From positions 1 through 64,000 of the forward strand of contig JARVGK010000015.1 in assembly GCA_029762535.1 (NCBI GenBank): 64,000 nucleotides of DNA, in the 5' to 3' direction. Of this stretch, positions 27,501 through 36,024 are shown in pieces. Each line of letters opens with the position of its first letter. Position 1 is the first letter of the stretch. The stretch comes from Thermoplasmatota archaeon. GTDB taxonomy: Archaea; Thermoplasmatota; Penumbrarchaeia; Penumbrarchaeales; Penumbrarchaeaceae. Position numbers and translations under genes: made by a program. The notes beneath the pieces were generated by a model. It was not told the DNA's origin, made no database searches, and saw nothing but the letters and a program-made list of their open reading frames with translations.

Positions 27501-27578
27501 ATTTTCCTGATAGCATCATCGGGGATATTTCTCCTTCTTTTCATTTTTATCATCGTTATGATATACAGAAGAAAATGA
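24540..27578 (+). CDS. Large secreted/membrane-anchored surface protein
   Basis: 1012 residues. An N-terminal hydrophobic segment (about 10-30) acts as a signal peptide. The extracellular part contains CARDB-like beta-sandwich modules ('KISFDIINNNGAYFKNVRVTF', 'NITFHIGIINNGNGNDTVIL', 'ELLLRNEGDITAELISIF') and one segment with a jelly-roll look ('KIQYRPSGYVETGFLLDDF'). The last 28 residues are a membrane helix plus YRRK. Function is unknown; it is likely part of the envelope. I see no Shine-Dalgarno site before ATG 24540. Its last 63 nt overlap the convergent dehydratase-like gene. Confidence 0.82.
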   Translation: MLRDRLSFIRSVACLAIISMIALQAVMLANDAGVGAYSLEELSDLVVLDLSTFKYVSGGLNHSGISPWGSLYFGEVNESTKISFDIINNNGAYFKNVRVTFTVNWFDGIISDAGYVMYRDSILTDVPPGKGSRAGPMVFTWTPQFSGSYSFNITIQVPNDRYPASDARYGWGLEYQTGSKEKYRNGYWIGSYSNDCSSIKDWSTEVSGGLEGNNWHVSDHPLGAGEPNLHTSGKVFWAGNDSSLIGPLSGVYSLISPLLDLSVFDDSAFNPELSRGDPQIYFLYRYRGNLTPEGRFGRAGLYHYVSLDEGETWEGLLDPQGKHVIISGNTSSPIWDNPKHKTPQGSEKWGLDLSRFQGKRIMLKIQYRPSGYVETGFLLDDFVLIGKEKVDISTFRIVDHTKDSLLVSPGNSMDYRIEVISLYSGGHITLRSEVISASSDIDISKDVKIDPAIMEMHYGTDDPYIINVRFYPRAKLKAGPGWIRIRMMADNTVRDAVLLFEMIPVHNIDISLSGRKEGPFSKEDPPHIDLYLNNSGNIPERLFIDFGSDRGLIWNITGPVQYHLEPGDHKVMGFTLGFDGEGMAGRLHGHLIVYKQATEITGDQISLTINGGAPPDDWMVWEMDYEIEQTYNISIYASNRYAMIREPPSRGTENITFHIGIINNGNGNDTVILSSEMYFMNENITVEHDGTIDVPPMSMDTIVPVKISINYPVSPGLYRFRILALSESTEGHRNNHIDLSVRIGREEVPNGVYIDNSTLTIEPARAIVGSESVISFETRSFGLPEDTPFSVNIRMNGSKISTTTFFTTRGAPLLCQIKWVPQYSGVMFLSLDIEGEIAGINTDTGMVQNVNITFMVHHIDLSLQWHLLPLDLDAGPNRTLDPGTYYIELLLRNEGDITAELISIFTNLTTDSGDVKAYRSNLSRIDPGEGVVIRLGPFALDPLRTYHFEVQVPVIGRWRDVNPEDNVLTYSIQIGEPPPGEPVWRDPIFLIASSGIFLLLFIFIIVMIYRRK

Positions 27579-28544
27579 CATCTCAAGAACATCGAGAAAG
27601 GCCTCCAATCTTATAGCGGTCCTCTCGTCCATAGGTCCAGGTATATTGCCCTCTAGTGTCAGTACGGGAACCCTCAGTTCCGATCGGAATATGATGTCAT
27701 CTATCTGTCTGTGGCAGAAGGATTGTACATAATGCACGATCCCGGACAAACGCCTTTCTTCTATTGCATCCTTGATATCCTTTACTCTTCCCGTGATGGA
27801 AAATGGATAGGTGTACGATAGATATGATCCTATCCAATCTTCGTTCGGGAATGGCATGGTGAACTGTCTCTGCGTCTCCATGAACGCGATATTACCTCCC
27901 GATCCCTCGATACGGTCGAAGATATCTGTGATTATCGGCGGAACACCGATATAACCTATCTTGGGGCATTCAAGAGGGGCATCTAATCGAGAGGAACTTT
28001 CGATGACATCCCTCGCCCTCCTTTCCCATAAAGAAGGATCGGACATAAGGTCGGAGCATGACACCATCAATAGGTGGGCGTCCGATGCCGAGACCCTGCC
28101 CAAGGATAAGAGCTCGTCCACCTTCCACGCCATCTGTCTGAGGTGTCTGACCCTGCCAGCCTGGTCCTTTGCATCCTCGATGGAGCATCCCAGGAAATCG
28201 CAAAGGGATCCGATCTCCTCGACCAGACGATCCCGATTTCGATCAGGAGGATAGGAGAAGGGATGGGTCGGTATTCCTTTCAGATCGAGTGTCTCAAGTA
28301 GGGACTCGGTATTCGAACAATCGCCCCGAACGACGCCTACAACGCCGTCAAAATCACATGCCACTGAGAATATACCTTTTATCCATGTGCAAATATTCCT
28401 CGGGTAGCCATGGACCTGAGCTTCTTCGACCAAACCTGCTGGATCGGGAGAGGAAATGAAGATATTATTAAGATCGACGGGTGTGGTCCCCGATGCGAGG
28501 AAGGGCTCCAGGGGAACGGTCGTCGTGATGCCGACCTTGTTCAT
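27516..28544 (-). CDS. 2-hydroxyacyl-CoA dehydratase family subunit (HgdB/BcrB-like)
   Basis: 342 residues. 'GITTTVPLEPFLASGTTPVDLNNIF', 'RNICTWIKGI' and 'YVQSFCHRQ' match the D-component family of 2-hydroxyglutaryl-CoA dehydratases and benzoyl-CoA reductases, in which Cys residues bind a [4Fe-4S] cluster. These enzymes remove water from 2-hydroxyacyl-CoAs after one-electron reduction. The second subunit and the ATP-dependent activator are not in the window, so activity is unproven. ATG 28544 overlaps the iorB stop by 4 nt, placing it at the end of the por-ior operon. Confidence 0.75.
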   Translation of the reverse strand: MNKVGITTTVPLEPFLASGTTPVDLNNIFISSPDPAGLVEEAQVHGYPRNICTWIKGIFSVACDFDGVVGVVRGDCSNTESLLETLDLKGIPTHPFSYPPDRNRDRLVEEIGSLCDFLGCSIEDAKDQAGRVRHLRQMAWKVDELLSLGRVSASDAHLLMVSCSDLMSDPSLWERRARDVIESSSRLDAPLECPKIGYIGVPPIITDIFDRIEGSGGNIAFMETQRQFTMPFPNEDWIGSYLSYTYPFSITGRVKDIKDAIEERRLSGIVHYVQSFCHRQIDDIIFRSELRVPVLTLEGNIPGPMDERTAIRLEAFLDVLEMSFSSVYHNDDKNEKKEKYPR

Positions 28545-29161
28545 TCCCTGCATGCCTTCTCCCTGACGGCATCGCGACCCAACGAAAGGGACCTAACGTT
28601 CACATCGATGAATTTTTCAGGTACGGAGGACCTGACCGCTTCCAGAAGTTCCTCGTCGGTGAAAGGAATGACATTACATGCGGACATCGCACCTAGCATA
28701 GCCACGTTCGTCGTCCTCAGGTCTCCCGCCTGACGTGCGATATCTATTGCGGAAATGGAATATACCGCCTTCCCGAACTTAGAGATCTCCGAAATGATCT
28801 CAATAACATCGGGATATGTCATGCCTCCGGACGATACGGACACCGGTCTGATCGGATCCGTATTAATTACCACTACAGTGTCCTTGGTGATCTTGTCCCT
28901 GGCCCTGTAGGCTTCCATCGGCTCGAACCCGACCAGGATGGAAAGGTCGGAGGAGAAGGGAAGGGGTGAGCTGGTCTCCCCCAAACGAATAGTGGTCTGG
29001 ACGACTCCACCTCGCTGGGCCATTCCGTGTATCTCAGAGATCACTATAGGCATATCCTTTGCGAGGGCGGCATTCCCGATTATCTTGGAAACGGTCAAAG
29101 CGCCCTGGCCGCCGACCCCGACTATGTGTATCGTCACTGCGTCCCTGTTCTTGAACGTCAT
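28541..29161 (-). CDS. iorB: Indolepyruvate ferredoxin oxidoreductase, beta subunit
   Basis: 206 residues of the gamma-type domain of 2-oxoacid:ferredoxin oxidoreductases: 'IHIVGVGGQGALTVSKIIG' at the start and 'MAQRGGVVQTTIRLGE' (about residue 46-61). With IorA it oxidatively decarboxylates aryl pyruvates from aromatic amino acids to aryl-acetyl-CoA and reduces ferredoxin. A GGAGG eight bases before ATG 29161 supports the start. Confidence 0.9.
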   Translation of the reverse strand: MTFKNRDAVTIHIVGVGGQGALTVSKIIGNAALAKDMPIVISEIHGMAQRGGVVQTTIRLGETSSPLPFSSDLSILVGFEPMEAYRARDKITKDTVVVINTDPIRPVSVSSGGMTYPDVIEIISEISKFGKAVYSISAIDIARQAGDLRTTNVAMLGAMSACNVIPFTDEELLEAVRSSVPEKFIDVNVRSLSLGRDAVREKACRE

Positions 29162-29164
29162 ATC

Positions 29165-31057
29165 TCATTCCTCCAGAGGTCCCATTGCCCCGAAGGGACA
29201 TACCTGTTCGCAGACACCGCAGCCCAGGCACAATCCCGGGTCTATGTAATGCTCTTCCCCTATCTTGTAGAATGCGGGACAGGCGAAGGTCTTGGTACAT
29301 GCGTTGCATTTCTTACATTTTTCCTGATAAACGGTGTATTTCAATCGTGACCTCCCTCTCTTCCTCAACTCCCTGTCCCAGAGGAGTGCACAAACGGACC
29401 TCGTGATTATAACCGATACTCCATCGTGCTCCAGTGCCTCCTCGAAGGCCTTCTGTGTCTCCTTGACCTTAAGCGGATCGATGACCTTGATGAATTCGAC
29501 GCCTATTCCCCTGCATAATTTTTCGATGTTTATCGCGTTGGCAATGCCTCCCATTCCGTCCATGGGCAGACCAGGGTGGGGCTGATGGCCTGTCATGGCG
29601 GTGGTGGCGTTGTCCATTATGTTAAGGACGAATTTGTGGCCGCTGTGAACGGCGTTGATAAGAGGTGGTATCCCTGAATGGAAGAACGTCGAATCCCCTA
29701 TGAAGGCGATGACCGGCTCATCAACGATCCTCGAGAGGCCTCCGGCGGATCCGACGGAGCTGCCCATGCAAATAAGGAGATCCCCAGTAGACTGAGGCGG
29801 GGCGATGCCCAGGGTATAGCAGCCTATGTCAGTGGGATACACCGCCTTACCCTTGGTGGCCCTCTTTACCGCGAAGTAAGTGGCCCTGTGTGGGCAGCCG
29901 GGGCAAAGGACCGGAGGTCTCGGAGGTGTCGGTAGGTCCTTCCACTCGAAAGATCCTATGGTCAGGTCAGGGACATTCATACCCTCACCTTCGAGTATGG
30001 ACGCTATACCCCTTGCTACGATATCAGGATTGAATTCGAACTCCCGGGGGAAGTGAGAGTCCCTTTTACCGAGGACGGGGGTCCCGATCCCCAACTCCTT
30101 GCAGACGATCTTGACCGCTTCTTCCAGGTATGGCTCGAGCTCCTCCACGATGATAATCTCGTCCTGTTCCCGGCAGAATTCCGCTATCGCCTCTTCCGGC
30201 AGAGGTGATGTCATCCCCAATTTCAGAACTCTTGCCTCCATCCCGAACTCCACGCTTTCGAGCGTCTCCATCAGGTAATTGAACGCTACCCCTGATGTTA
30301 TAAAACCAATCCTCTTCCCATATAAGTTGGCCGTAGACGGTACAACCACCTTGTTATAAGGCGAGACCTCTGATTCCTCCTTCATCAAGGGTATGAGTTT
30401 GAGGATCTCCAGATGCCTCGTCCTCGCGTTGGCCGGCACGGTGACAAAACGGGAAGGATCCCTTTCAAAATGAACCCTCTCGGAGGAGATCTCCGGGACC
30501 GCATCATAGGTGACCACGCCTCTGACGTGGTTCATCCTTGTGGTCGTGCGGAGGAGAACGGGCATGCCGAACCTCTCAGAGATATCGAAGGCATAATGCA
30601 TCATGCTTCTAGCCTCCTCCGGAGTCGCCGGCTCGAGCATGGGAACGCTCGACATCTTGGCGAAATACCTGTTGTCCTGTTCGTTCTGCGAGGAATGGCA
30701 GGATGGATCGTCCGCGCTGAGAACCACGAAGCCTCCCCGGACTCCCGTGTAGGCAAGGGTCATGAAAGCGTCGGAGGCCACGTTGAGGCCGACGTGCTTC
30801 ATGAATGCGAACGACCGAACTCCGGCCACTGCCGCGGCGGCCGCTACCTCGAAGGCCACCTTCTCGTTGATGCTGAACTCGAAGTATATCCCAGCCTCTT
30901 TTGAGATCCTCTGAAAAGTGTTACCTATCTCGGAGGAGGGCGTCCCCGGATACGTCGCTGCGACACGGATCCCGGATTCCAAGGCTCCTCTCACGACAGC
31001 ATCGTTCCCTAAAAGCAGGACCTTCTTTCCCGGTGCATCTTCCAATATCTCATCCAT
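29165..31057 (-). CDS. iorA: Indolepyruvate ferredoxin oxidoreductase, alpha subunit
   Basis: 630 residues. Order of domains: pyrimidine-binding domain ('AATYPGTPSSEIGNTF'), linker domain, TPP-binding domain ('CIGDSTFFHSGIPPLINAV' with the GDS metal motif, about 425-445), and a C-terminal two-cluster ferredoxin domain ('KCKKCNACTKTFACP', 'CLGCGVCEQVCP'). It is the catalytic subunit of IorAB. ATG 31057 gives the natural N-terminus; an in-frame ATG at 31090 overlaps the porB stop by 4 nt and is the alternative. The operon continues directly from porB. Confidence 0.93.
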   Translation of the reverse strand: MDEILEDAPGKKVLLLGNDAVVRGALESGIRVAATYPGTPSSEIGNTFQRISKEAGIYFEFSINEKVAFEVAAAAAVAGVRSFAFMKHVGLNVASDAFMTLAYTGVRGGFVVLSADDPSCHSSQNEQDNRYFAKMSSVPMLEPATPEEARSMMHYAFDISERFGMPVLLRTTTRMNHVRGVVTYDAVPEISSERVHFERDPSRFVTVPANARTRHLEILKLIPLMKEESEVSPYNKVVVPSTANLYGKRIGFITSGVAFNYLMETLESVEFGMEARVLKLGMTSPLPEEAIAEFCREQDEIIIVEELEPYLEEAVKIVCKELGIGTPVLGKRDSHFPREFEFNPDIVARGIASILEGEGMNVPDLTIGSFEWKDLPTPPRPPVLCPGCPHRATYFAVKRATKGKAVYPTDIGCYTLGIAPPQSTGDLLICMGSSVGSAGGLSRIVDEPVIAFIGDSTFFHSGIPPLINAVHSGHKFVLNIMDNATTAMTGHQPHPGLPMDGMGGIANAINIEKLCRGIGVEFIKVIDPLKVKETQKAFEEALEHDGVSVIITRSVCALLWDRELRKRGRSRLKYTVYQEKCKKCNACTKTFACPAFYKIGEEHYIDPGLCLGCGVCEQVCPFGAMGPLEE

Positions 31058-31086
31058 AGTATCACTCTCTCTGATGGACCAACGGA

Positions 31087-32001
31087 TCATGCATCCGGTA
31101 CTTTTGCCCTTTCGAGACTTAGGCTCTCGAGCCTCAATAGTTCATCGTATGCTCTATCGAGATCCGTTTCTAACTCGTTGATCAGATCTTCTGGCATGTG
31201 CTTGAAGCGTCCCTGCTTGAATAGATATTCCTTCAAGGAGGTCTTCTTCGGCTTCATATTGATCTTGTATGATCCGCCCTCTATTTCGAAAAGGTTGAAA
31301 GCCCTGCATGATAAGGCTTCCTTGGCTATCTTTATACTAAGCCCCGGATCCATCTTCCAGCCGGTGGGGCACGGGGCGAATATGTGCATGAACTTTGTTC
31401 CCTTTATCGTGAGGGCCTTCTGCACCTTTCTTATTAGGTCCTCAGGGTATGCCACTGAAGCCGTGGCAACGTATGGTATCCTGTGTGCTGCCATGATTGC
31501 CACCATGTTCTTTTTGGGTGATTTCTCCCAGCTTCCCGTGGTACCGACAGGTGTCGTTGTCGTCCATGCTCCTATTGGGGTGGATCCGGACCTCTGTATG
31601 CCTGTGTTCATATAGGCCTCATTGTCGTACATGATGTATAGTACGTCGTCGTTCCTATCAGCGGTACCGGAGAGGGCCTGGATACCGATATCGGCAGTTC
31701 CTCCGTCGCCCGCGAAACCGATGACGTTCACATCATTCTGACCGGTTGCGTCCAAGGCCGCCCTGATACCGGATATGGAGGCTCCGGTTGTCTCGAACGG
31801 AGTATATAGCTCTGGAACCTGCAAGCACGTATTGGGCCACACTCCGGGCATTACGGCCCAACAGCATGCCGGTATCGAGAGTATCGTTCTTCTGCCTGCT
31901 GCCTTGAGAACATACCTCATGGCCAGGGTCGCCCCGCAACCCAGGCACCCCATGTGCCCGGGTGACATCAGTTCATCTTCCGGAATTGTGAGCTTAGCCA
32001 T
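31087..32001 (-). CDS. porB: 2-oxoacid:ferredoxin oxidoreductase (pyruvate-type), beta subunit
   Basis: 304 residues, thiamine diphosphate subunit. 'GHMGCLGCGATLAMRY' supplies Cys ligands and 'GFAGDGGTADIGIQALSGTADRND' plus 'YDNEAYMNTG' form the TPP/Mg2+ motif. The four subunits porG, D, A, B follow in that order, the layout of the four-subunit archaeal enzymes that convert pyruvate or branched 2-oxoacids to acyl-CoA and reduced ferredoxin. Pyruvate versus 2-oxoisovalerate cannot be decided by eye. GGAGG precedes the ATG. Confidence 0.92.
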   Translation of the reverse strand: MAKLTIPEDELMSPGHMGCLGCGATLAMRYVLKAAGRRTILSIPACCWAVMPGVWPNTCLQVPELYTPFETTGASISGIRAALDATGQNDVNVIGFAGDGGTADIGIQALSGTADRNDDVLYIMYDNEAYMNTGIQRSGSTPIGAWTTTTPVGTTGSWEKSPKKNMVAIMAAHRIPYVATASVAYPEDLIRKVQKALTIKGTKFMHIFAPCPTGWKMDPGLSIKIAKEALSCRAFNLFEIEGGSYKINMKPKKTSLKEYLFKQGRFKHMPEDLINELETDLDRAYDELLRLESLSLERAKVPDA

Positions 32002-32013
32002 ATTTCCATCCTC

Positions 32014-33216
32014 CTATCGTTCGACCTCTGGTGTGCTTCCATCGAGAAGACCCCACCAATGAACCTCGCCCTCGTTCCCGTAACCTTTCTTCTCAAAGCG
32101 TTCGAGATCGTCGAATATTCCTCTTATGTGCTTCTGACGTACATCCCTTCCTCCTACACCGACGATGTAGTTCTTCGTGGGAGGTCTGTTCTTGTGATTG
32201 TAGAGCTGACCGTTGGTCTCGTTGTAAAGTGGACCGCCCCTTCCGAAGGTGAAAGCCCTGTCGAGTATTCCTATCGCATGGGCCCTGTCGGCCAAATATC
32301 TGACCTCCTCGTATGGGAAGGGCCTGAACACCCTCAATCTGGCTACGCCTACACGGCGTCCCTCCTTCCTCAATGCGTCTACCACTTCCTTTGCAGTGGA
32401 CATCATTGTCCCGGCCCCGAAGAGTATGAAATCGGCATCCTCGCATCTGTACATGTCCATCATTCCGCCGTAGGACCGTCCGGTGATCTCCTTCCATTCC
32501 CTGTCGGCCTTTCTGATCCTCTCCCTTGCTGCGTCCATGCCCCTCGCCATATGGGCCCTGAACTCCATATATTGAGGTGGCATTATGAAAGATCCGAATC
32601 CCTTCGGGTCCTCTACATCGAGCTTGATAGATGGCCTGAAAGGTGGGAGATATCCGTCAACAAGCTCCTGGTCGGGTATGTCCACCGGTTCTGAGGTATG
32701 AGAGAGGTAGAAAGCATCCTGGTTGACCATGGCTGGAAGGAGGACCGAAGGGTCCTCCGCGACCTTATAGGCGATGACGATGCTATCAAGGATCTCCTGG
32801 TTGTTCTCGCAGTAGAACTGGATAACGCCGGTGTCCCTCTGCGCCATCGAGTCCTGATGATCGGCGTAGACGGACCACGGGGGCCCCATGGCCCTGTTCA
32901 CGTTGACGAGAACGCATGGGGTCCTAGCTCCTGCAGCCCACATCAATACTTCATGCATGAGTGCTAGCCCGTGGGCCGAGGTAGCCGTGAAGGCCCTGGC
33001 GCCAGTGTTCGATGCTGCGACGCTTGCGGCCATCGCCGAATGTTCCGATTCTACCATCACGTACTTCGCGTCCCATTTACCAGCGGCTATGAGGTCCGCG
33101 ATCCTCTCAACGATTGTCGTCTGAGGGGTTATGGGGTAAGCCGCGATGACCTGGGCTCTGGCGAGCATAGCCCCGTAAGCCGTTGCCTTGTTCCCTGCCA
33201 TTATCTCCTTGACCAT
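32014..33216 (-). CDS. porA: 2-oxoacid:ferredoxin oxidoreductase (pyruvate-type), alpha subunit
   Basis: 400 residues. The N-terminal 'GNKATAYGAMLARAQVIAAYPITPQTTIVE' and 'YVMVESEHSAMAASVAAS' are the standard pyrimidine-binding signatures, with the catalytic Glu in 'ESEHSA'. 'RAMGPPWSVYADHQDSM' follows. It pairs with PorB at the active site. ATG 33216 is preceded by GGAGGG. The spacing to porB is 12 nt and to porD 12 nt. Confidence 0.93.
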   Translation of the reverse strand: MVKEIMAGNKATAYGAMLARAQVIAAYPITPQTTIVERIADLIAAGKWDAKYVMVESEHSAMAASVAASNTGARAFTATSAHGLALMHEVLMWAAGARTPCVLVNVNRAMGPPWSVYADHQDSMAQRDTGVIQFYCENNQEILDSIVIAYKVAEDPSVLLPAMVNQDAFYLSHTSEPVDIPDQELVDGYLPPFRPSIKLDVEDPKGFGSFIMPPQYMEFRAHMARGMDAARERIRKADREWKEITGRSYGGMMDMYRCEDADFILFGAGTMMSTAKEVVDALRKEGRRVGVARLRVFRPFPYEEVRYLADRAHAIGILDRAFTFGRGGPLYNETNGQLYNHKNRPPTKNYIVGVGGRDVRQKHIRGIFDDLERFEKKGYGNEGEVHWWGLLDGSTPEVER

Positions 33217-33228
33217 ATGAAGCCCTCC

Positions 33229-33498
33229 TCACTTGTTCTCCGGGACCATCTCGATGCATTTGACGGGGCATTCGTTGGCGCAGATACCACAGCCCTTGCA
33301 GTGGTCGTAGTCGTATATCGGCCCTTCCTCACCAAGGGATATTGAAACGTCCGGGCAGAACTTCCAACATGTCCAGCACCTGATGCATTTCTCGTAATGG
33401 CATACAGGCCTGAACGCCCTCCATCCTCCGGTCTTGACCGTCTTTGAATCGACTGTGTTGATCGGTGTGGGGGGGATCTCATCGATGGTCTGAGGCAT
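33229..33498 (-). CDS. porD: 2-oxoacid:ferredoxin oxidoreductase, delta (ferredoxin) subunit
   Basis: 89 residues with two [4Fe-4S] binding motifs, CIRCWTCWKFCP and CKGCGICANECP. It passes electrons from the catalytic core to free ferredoxin. ATG 33504 overlaps the porG stop, but ATG 33498 is eight bases from GGAGGT and is the better start. Confidence 0.93.
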   Translation of the reverse strand: MPQTIDEIPPTPINTVDSKTVKTGGWRAFRPVCHYEKCIRCWTCWKFCPDVSISLGEEGPIYDYDHCKGCGICANECPVKCIEMVPENK

Positions 33499-33500
33499 TA

Positions 33501-34061
33501 TCATGCACCTCCTGGGAGGGCCGTAGCTTCATAGGCCTGTTTTGCGGCCTCAGCATTCCTGTCCGCATAGAGTGGAAGTTTCAATACGGCCTTGAGAACG
33601 GAGTCGATCGACACAAGTCCGCTGGCTTTTGCAAGCGCCCCGACTATTGCCGTGTTGACTATTGGTTGGACCCTTGATCCCAGCTTGTTCGCGAGGGCGA
33701 TCTTTGTAGCCCCGACCGTTGCGACGTTCTTCACACCGAGTCTCTCGGATATGTCCTTTGCGTCCTCCTCGGTGTTGATAAGGACCAATCCACCTTCCTT
33801 GAGGCCTTCTGTTACGTTCACGGCCTGGAGCAGGGATGGCTCGAGGACCACGACGATGTCCGGCTCGTATATCATTGCCTTGTCCCTTATCTTATCCGAG
33901 TCGATCTTCGTGAAGGCCGTGACCGGTGCACCTCTTCTTTCAACCCCGAAGTAGGGGAATGCCTGCACGTCCTTTCCTTCCAGGAAAGCCGCGTCTGCGA
34001 ACAGCTGCGATGCGACGACGGCACCCTGTCCGCCCCTTCCGTGAAATCTTATCTCGATCAT
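33501..34061 (-). CDS. porG: 2-oxoacid:ferredoxin oxidoreductase, gamma subunit
   Basis: 186 residues, starting '[26 protein letters not shown]', the standard gamma-domain opening, then '[18 protein letters not shown]'. First gene of the porGDAB-iorAB transcript. The frame is open to 34154, but ATG 34061 has GGAGG six bases upstream and fits the family length, so the 31-residue extension is rejected. A TATA-like element lies about 175 nt upstream, implying a long leader. Confidence 0.92.
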
Positions 34062-34232
34062 ATGAACCCTCCGTTCCTTTACAGAACAAGCGATGATGGG
34101 GTATTTGGCGTCCAATGGACCTTCCTTGCCGGGGTGTGGCGGCGTGATAGCCATTGATCCATTGATGCCTGATATCCCGGGGTTGCCGTCAACGTTGAAT
34201 CTCTAATTTAATCTTGTGGTCGTAGCCACGTC

Positions 34233-34246
34233 ATATCTATATATGA
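34233..34246 (-). promoter_or_regulatory. Putative TATA box of the por-ior operon
   Basis: CATATATAGATATG on the minus strand in the 198-nt gap between the acyl-CoA synthetase and porG. Transcription would start near 34210, giving a leader of about 150 nt, which holds a 27-codon upstream reading frame. Confidence 0.4.
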
Positions 34247-34259
34247 AGTCGCGTTAATG

Positions 34260-35855
34260 TTATATTTTAAGTGAGAACCTTTTTTTCGCGAGCTCTCTGA
34301 GGCGAAATTTCTGGACCTTGCCAGATTGGGTCATGGGGTATTCGTCAATGAACCAGACATATCTCGGAACCTTGAAATTCGCCAGGTTCATCTTGCAGTA
34401 GTTTGTTATATCCTCAGCGGTCGCGGTCTTTCCCTCCTTCAGCTTGATCGCCACCAGGCCAACCTCTCCGAACTTCGGGTCAGGTACACCGAGAACAGCT
34501 ACATTTTCAACACAGTTCAGTTTGAAGAGGAACTCTTCTATCTCCCTCGGATATACGTTGAAGCCGCCGGATATGTACATGTCCTTTTTCCTTCCCACGA
34601 TCCGAACGAAACCCCTCTCATCCATGGTTGCGAGGTCTCCGCTGTGGAGGAACCCTTCCCCATCGATCGCCTCCCGGGTGGCCTCTTCCTTCTTATGATA
34701 TCCCTTCATGACGTTGTAACCCCTCACGACAAGCTCCCCCGTGACGTTCTTTGGAACCTCAAGGTTATTCTCATCAACGATCCTCACCTCCTGCTCCGGG
34801 AGGGGTCTACCGACGGTCTCCACCCTGTCCTTGATATCATCGTCCAGCGATGTCATGGTGATGACGGGAGAGGATTCCGTCAGGCCATAGGCTATCACGA
34901 TATTCGCCCCCATCTGTTCTATGGCTCCTTTCATCACCTCTATGGGGCATGGCGCGCCTGCCATGACGCCCGTCCTCAAGTTGGAGAGGTCGTAGCGCCT
35001 CTTCTTGATCTCTTCCAGATATTCAATGAACATCGTGGGGACGCCGTGGACTATCGTAATCCCGAACATCTCCATGTAGGACAGTGCCTCGGAGGCGTTG
35101 AAGGAGGGCATCGGGACCATTCCTGAAGAGGCGCTAACGCAAGCTGAGATCCCAATGACACAGCCGAAGCAGTGGAAGAATGGCACCACGATAAGGCAGA
35201 CATCCCGGCTGTCCTGCCTCATCTGTTGGGCTATCTGCTCGGCGTTCTTGGATATGTTGAGGTTGGTGAGCATCGCTCCTTTCGGTTCCCCGGTCGTGCC
35301 CGATGTGTATAATATGAAGACGACATCGTCCTGGGATATCGATCCCTCGATATCGTGAAGGCGTTCATCATACTCATGCCCTTTTCCCATTTCGATCACG
35401 GATGGAAGATCTTCCATCCCCTCGGACCTTCTTTCCCCAAGGACGATGACACGGCGTACGGACGGCAGCTTGCCGCGAAGCTCATCGAGTATATTCACGT
35501 AGTCCATGTTCAGGAAATTGGATGCCATGACAAGAGCGGTCGCTTCGGAATTGTTCATTATGTATTCGACCTCTCCTTTGCGGTATCTTGTGTTCATAGG
35601 GACCACAACACCTCCCATTCGGGATATCCCGAAGAACGCTATGATCCATTCAGGATAGTTGGGCATGTACAGTCCCACGCGGTCGCCTTTCTCTATTCCC
35701 AATTTTAAGAGCCCACTCGCGAATCTGCTCGCAAGCTCGTCGAGCTGGCCATATGTTATCGCTCTATCATCGTAATAGAGGGCGATCCTCTCTGGATGTT
35801 CCTTGGCCGCACGTCTCAAGAGGTTTGACAGAGTATATTTACTGTTAGCTGACAT
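34260..35855 (-). CDS. Acyl-CoA synthetase (AMP-forming)
   Basis: 531 residues of the ANL superfamily. Motifs in order: the P-loop 'FILYTSGTTGEPKGAML' (about 175-191), 'AYGLTESSPV', 'LHSGDLATMDERGFVRIVGRKKDMYISGGFNVYPREIEE', and the catalytic Lys near the end in 'PMTQSGKVQKFRLRE'. It activates a carboxylic acid to acyl-CoA via acyl-AMP; sequence suggests a medium/long-chain or aryl acid, not resolved. Start ATG 35855 has GGTGAT five bases upstream. It lies between the DUF35 genes and the por operon on the same strand. Confidence 0.92.
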   Translation of the reverse strand: MSANSKYTLSNLLRRAAKEHPERIALYYDDRAITYGQLDELASRFASGLLKLGIEKGDRVGLYMPNYPEWIIAFFGISRMGGVVVPMNTRYRKGEVEYIMNNSEATALVMASNFLNMDYVNILDELRGKLPSVRRVIVLGERRSEGMEDLPSVIEMGKGHEYDERLHDIEGSISQDDVVFILYTSGTTGEPKGAMLTNLNISKNAEQIAQQMRQDSRDVCLIVVPFFHCFGCVIGISACVSASSGMVPMPSFNASEALSYMEMFGITIVHGVPTMFIEYLEEIKKRRYDLSNLRTGVMAGAPCPIEVMKGAIEQMGANIVIAYGLTESSPVITMTSLDDDIKDRVETVGRPLPEQEVRIVDENNLEVPKNVTGELVVRGYNVMKGYHKKEEATREAIDGEGFLHSGDLATMDERGFVRIVGRKKDMYISGGFNVYPREIEEFLFKLNCVENVAVLGVPDPKFGEVGLVAIKLKEGKTATAEDITNYCKMNLANFKVPRYVWFIDEYPMTQSGKVQKFRLRELAKKRFSLKI

Positions 35856-36024
35856 GAGGTATCACCGACTTATGGTCGGGGTTAGCGATATCACTTAGAA
35901 AACCCTTTTGGCTACCTATGGCTAAGCATAAAGCTGACCTTTTATGGTCCGGTATCGTGAGGGGGGTGCGGGTTATTATGGGATCCGATAGAAAACCCGA
36001 TGGTTCCTTTCAACATTATAGCGA

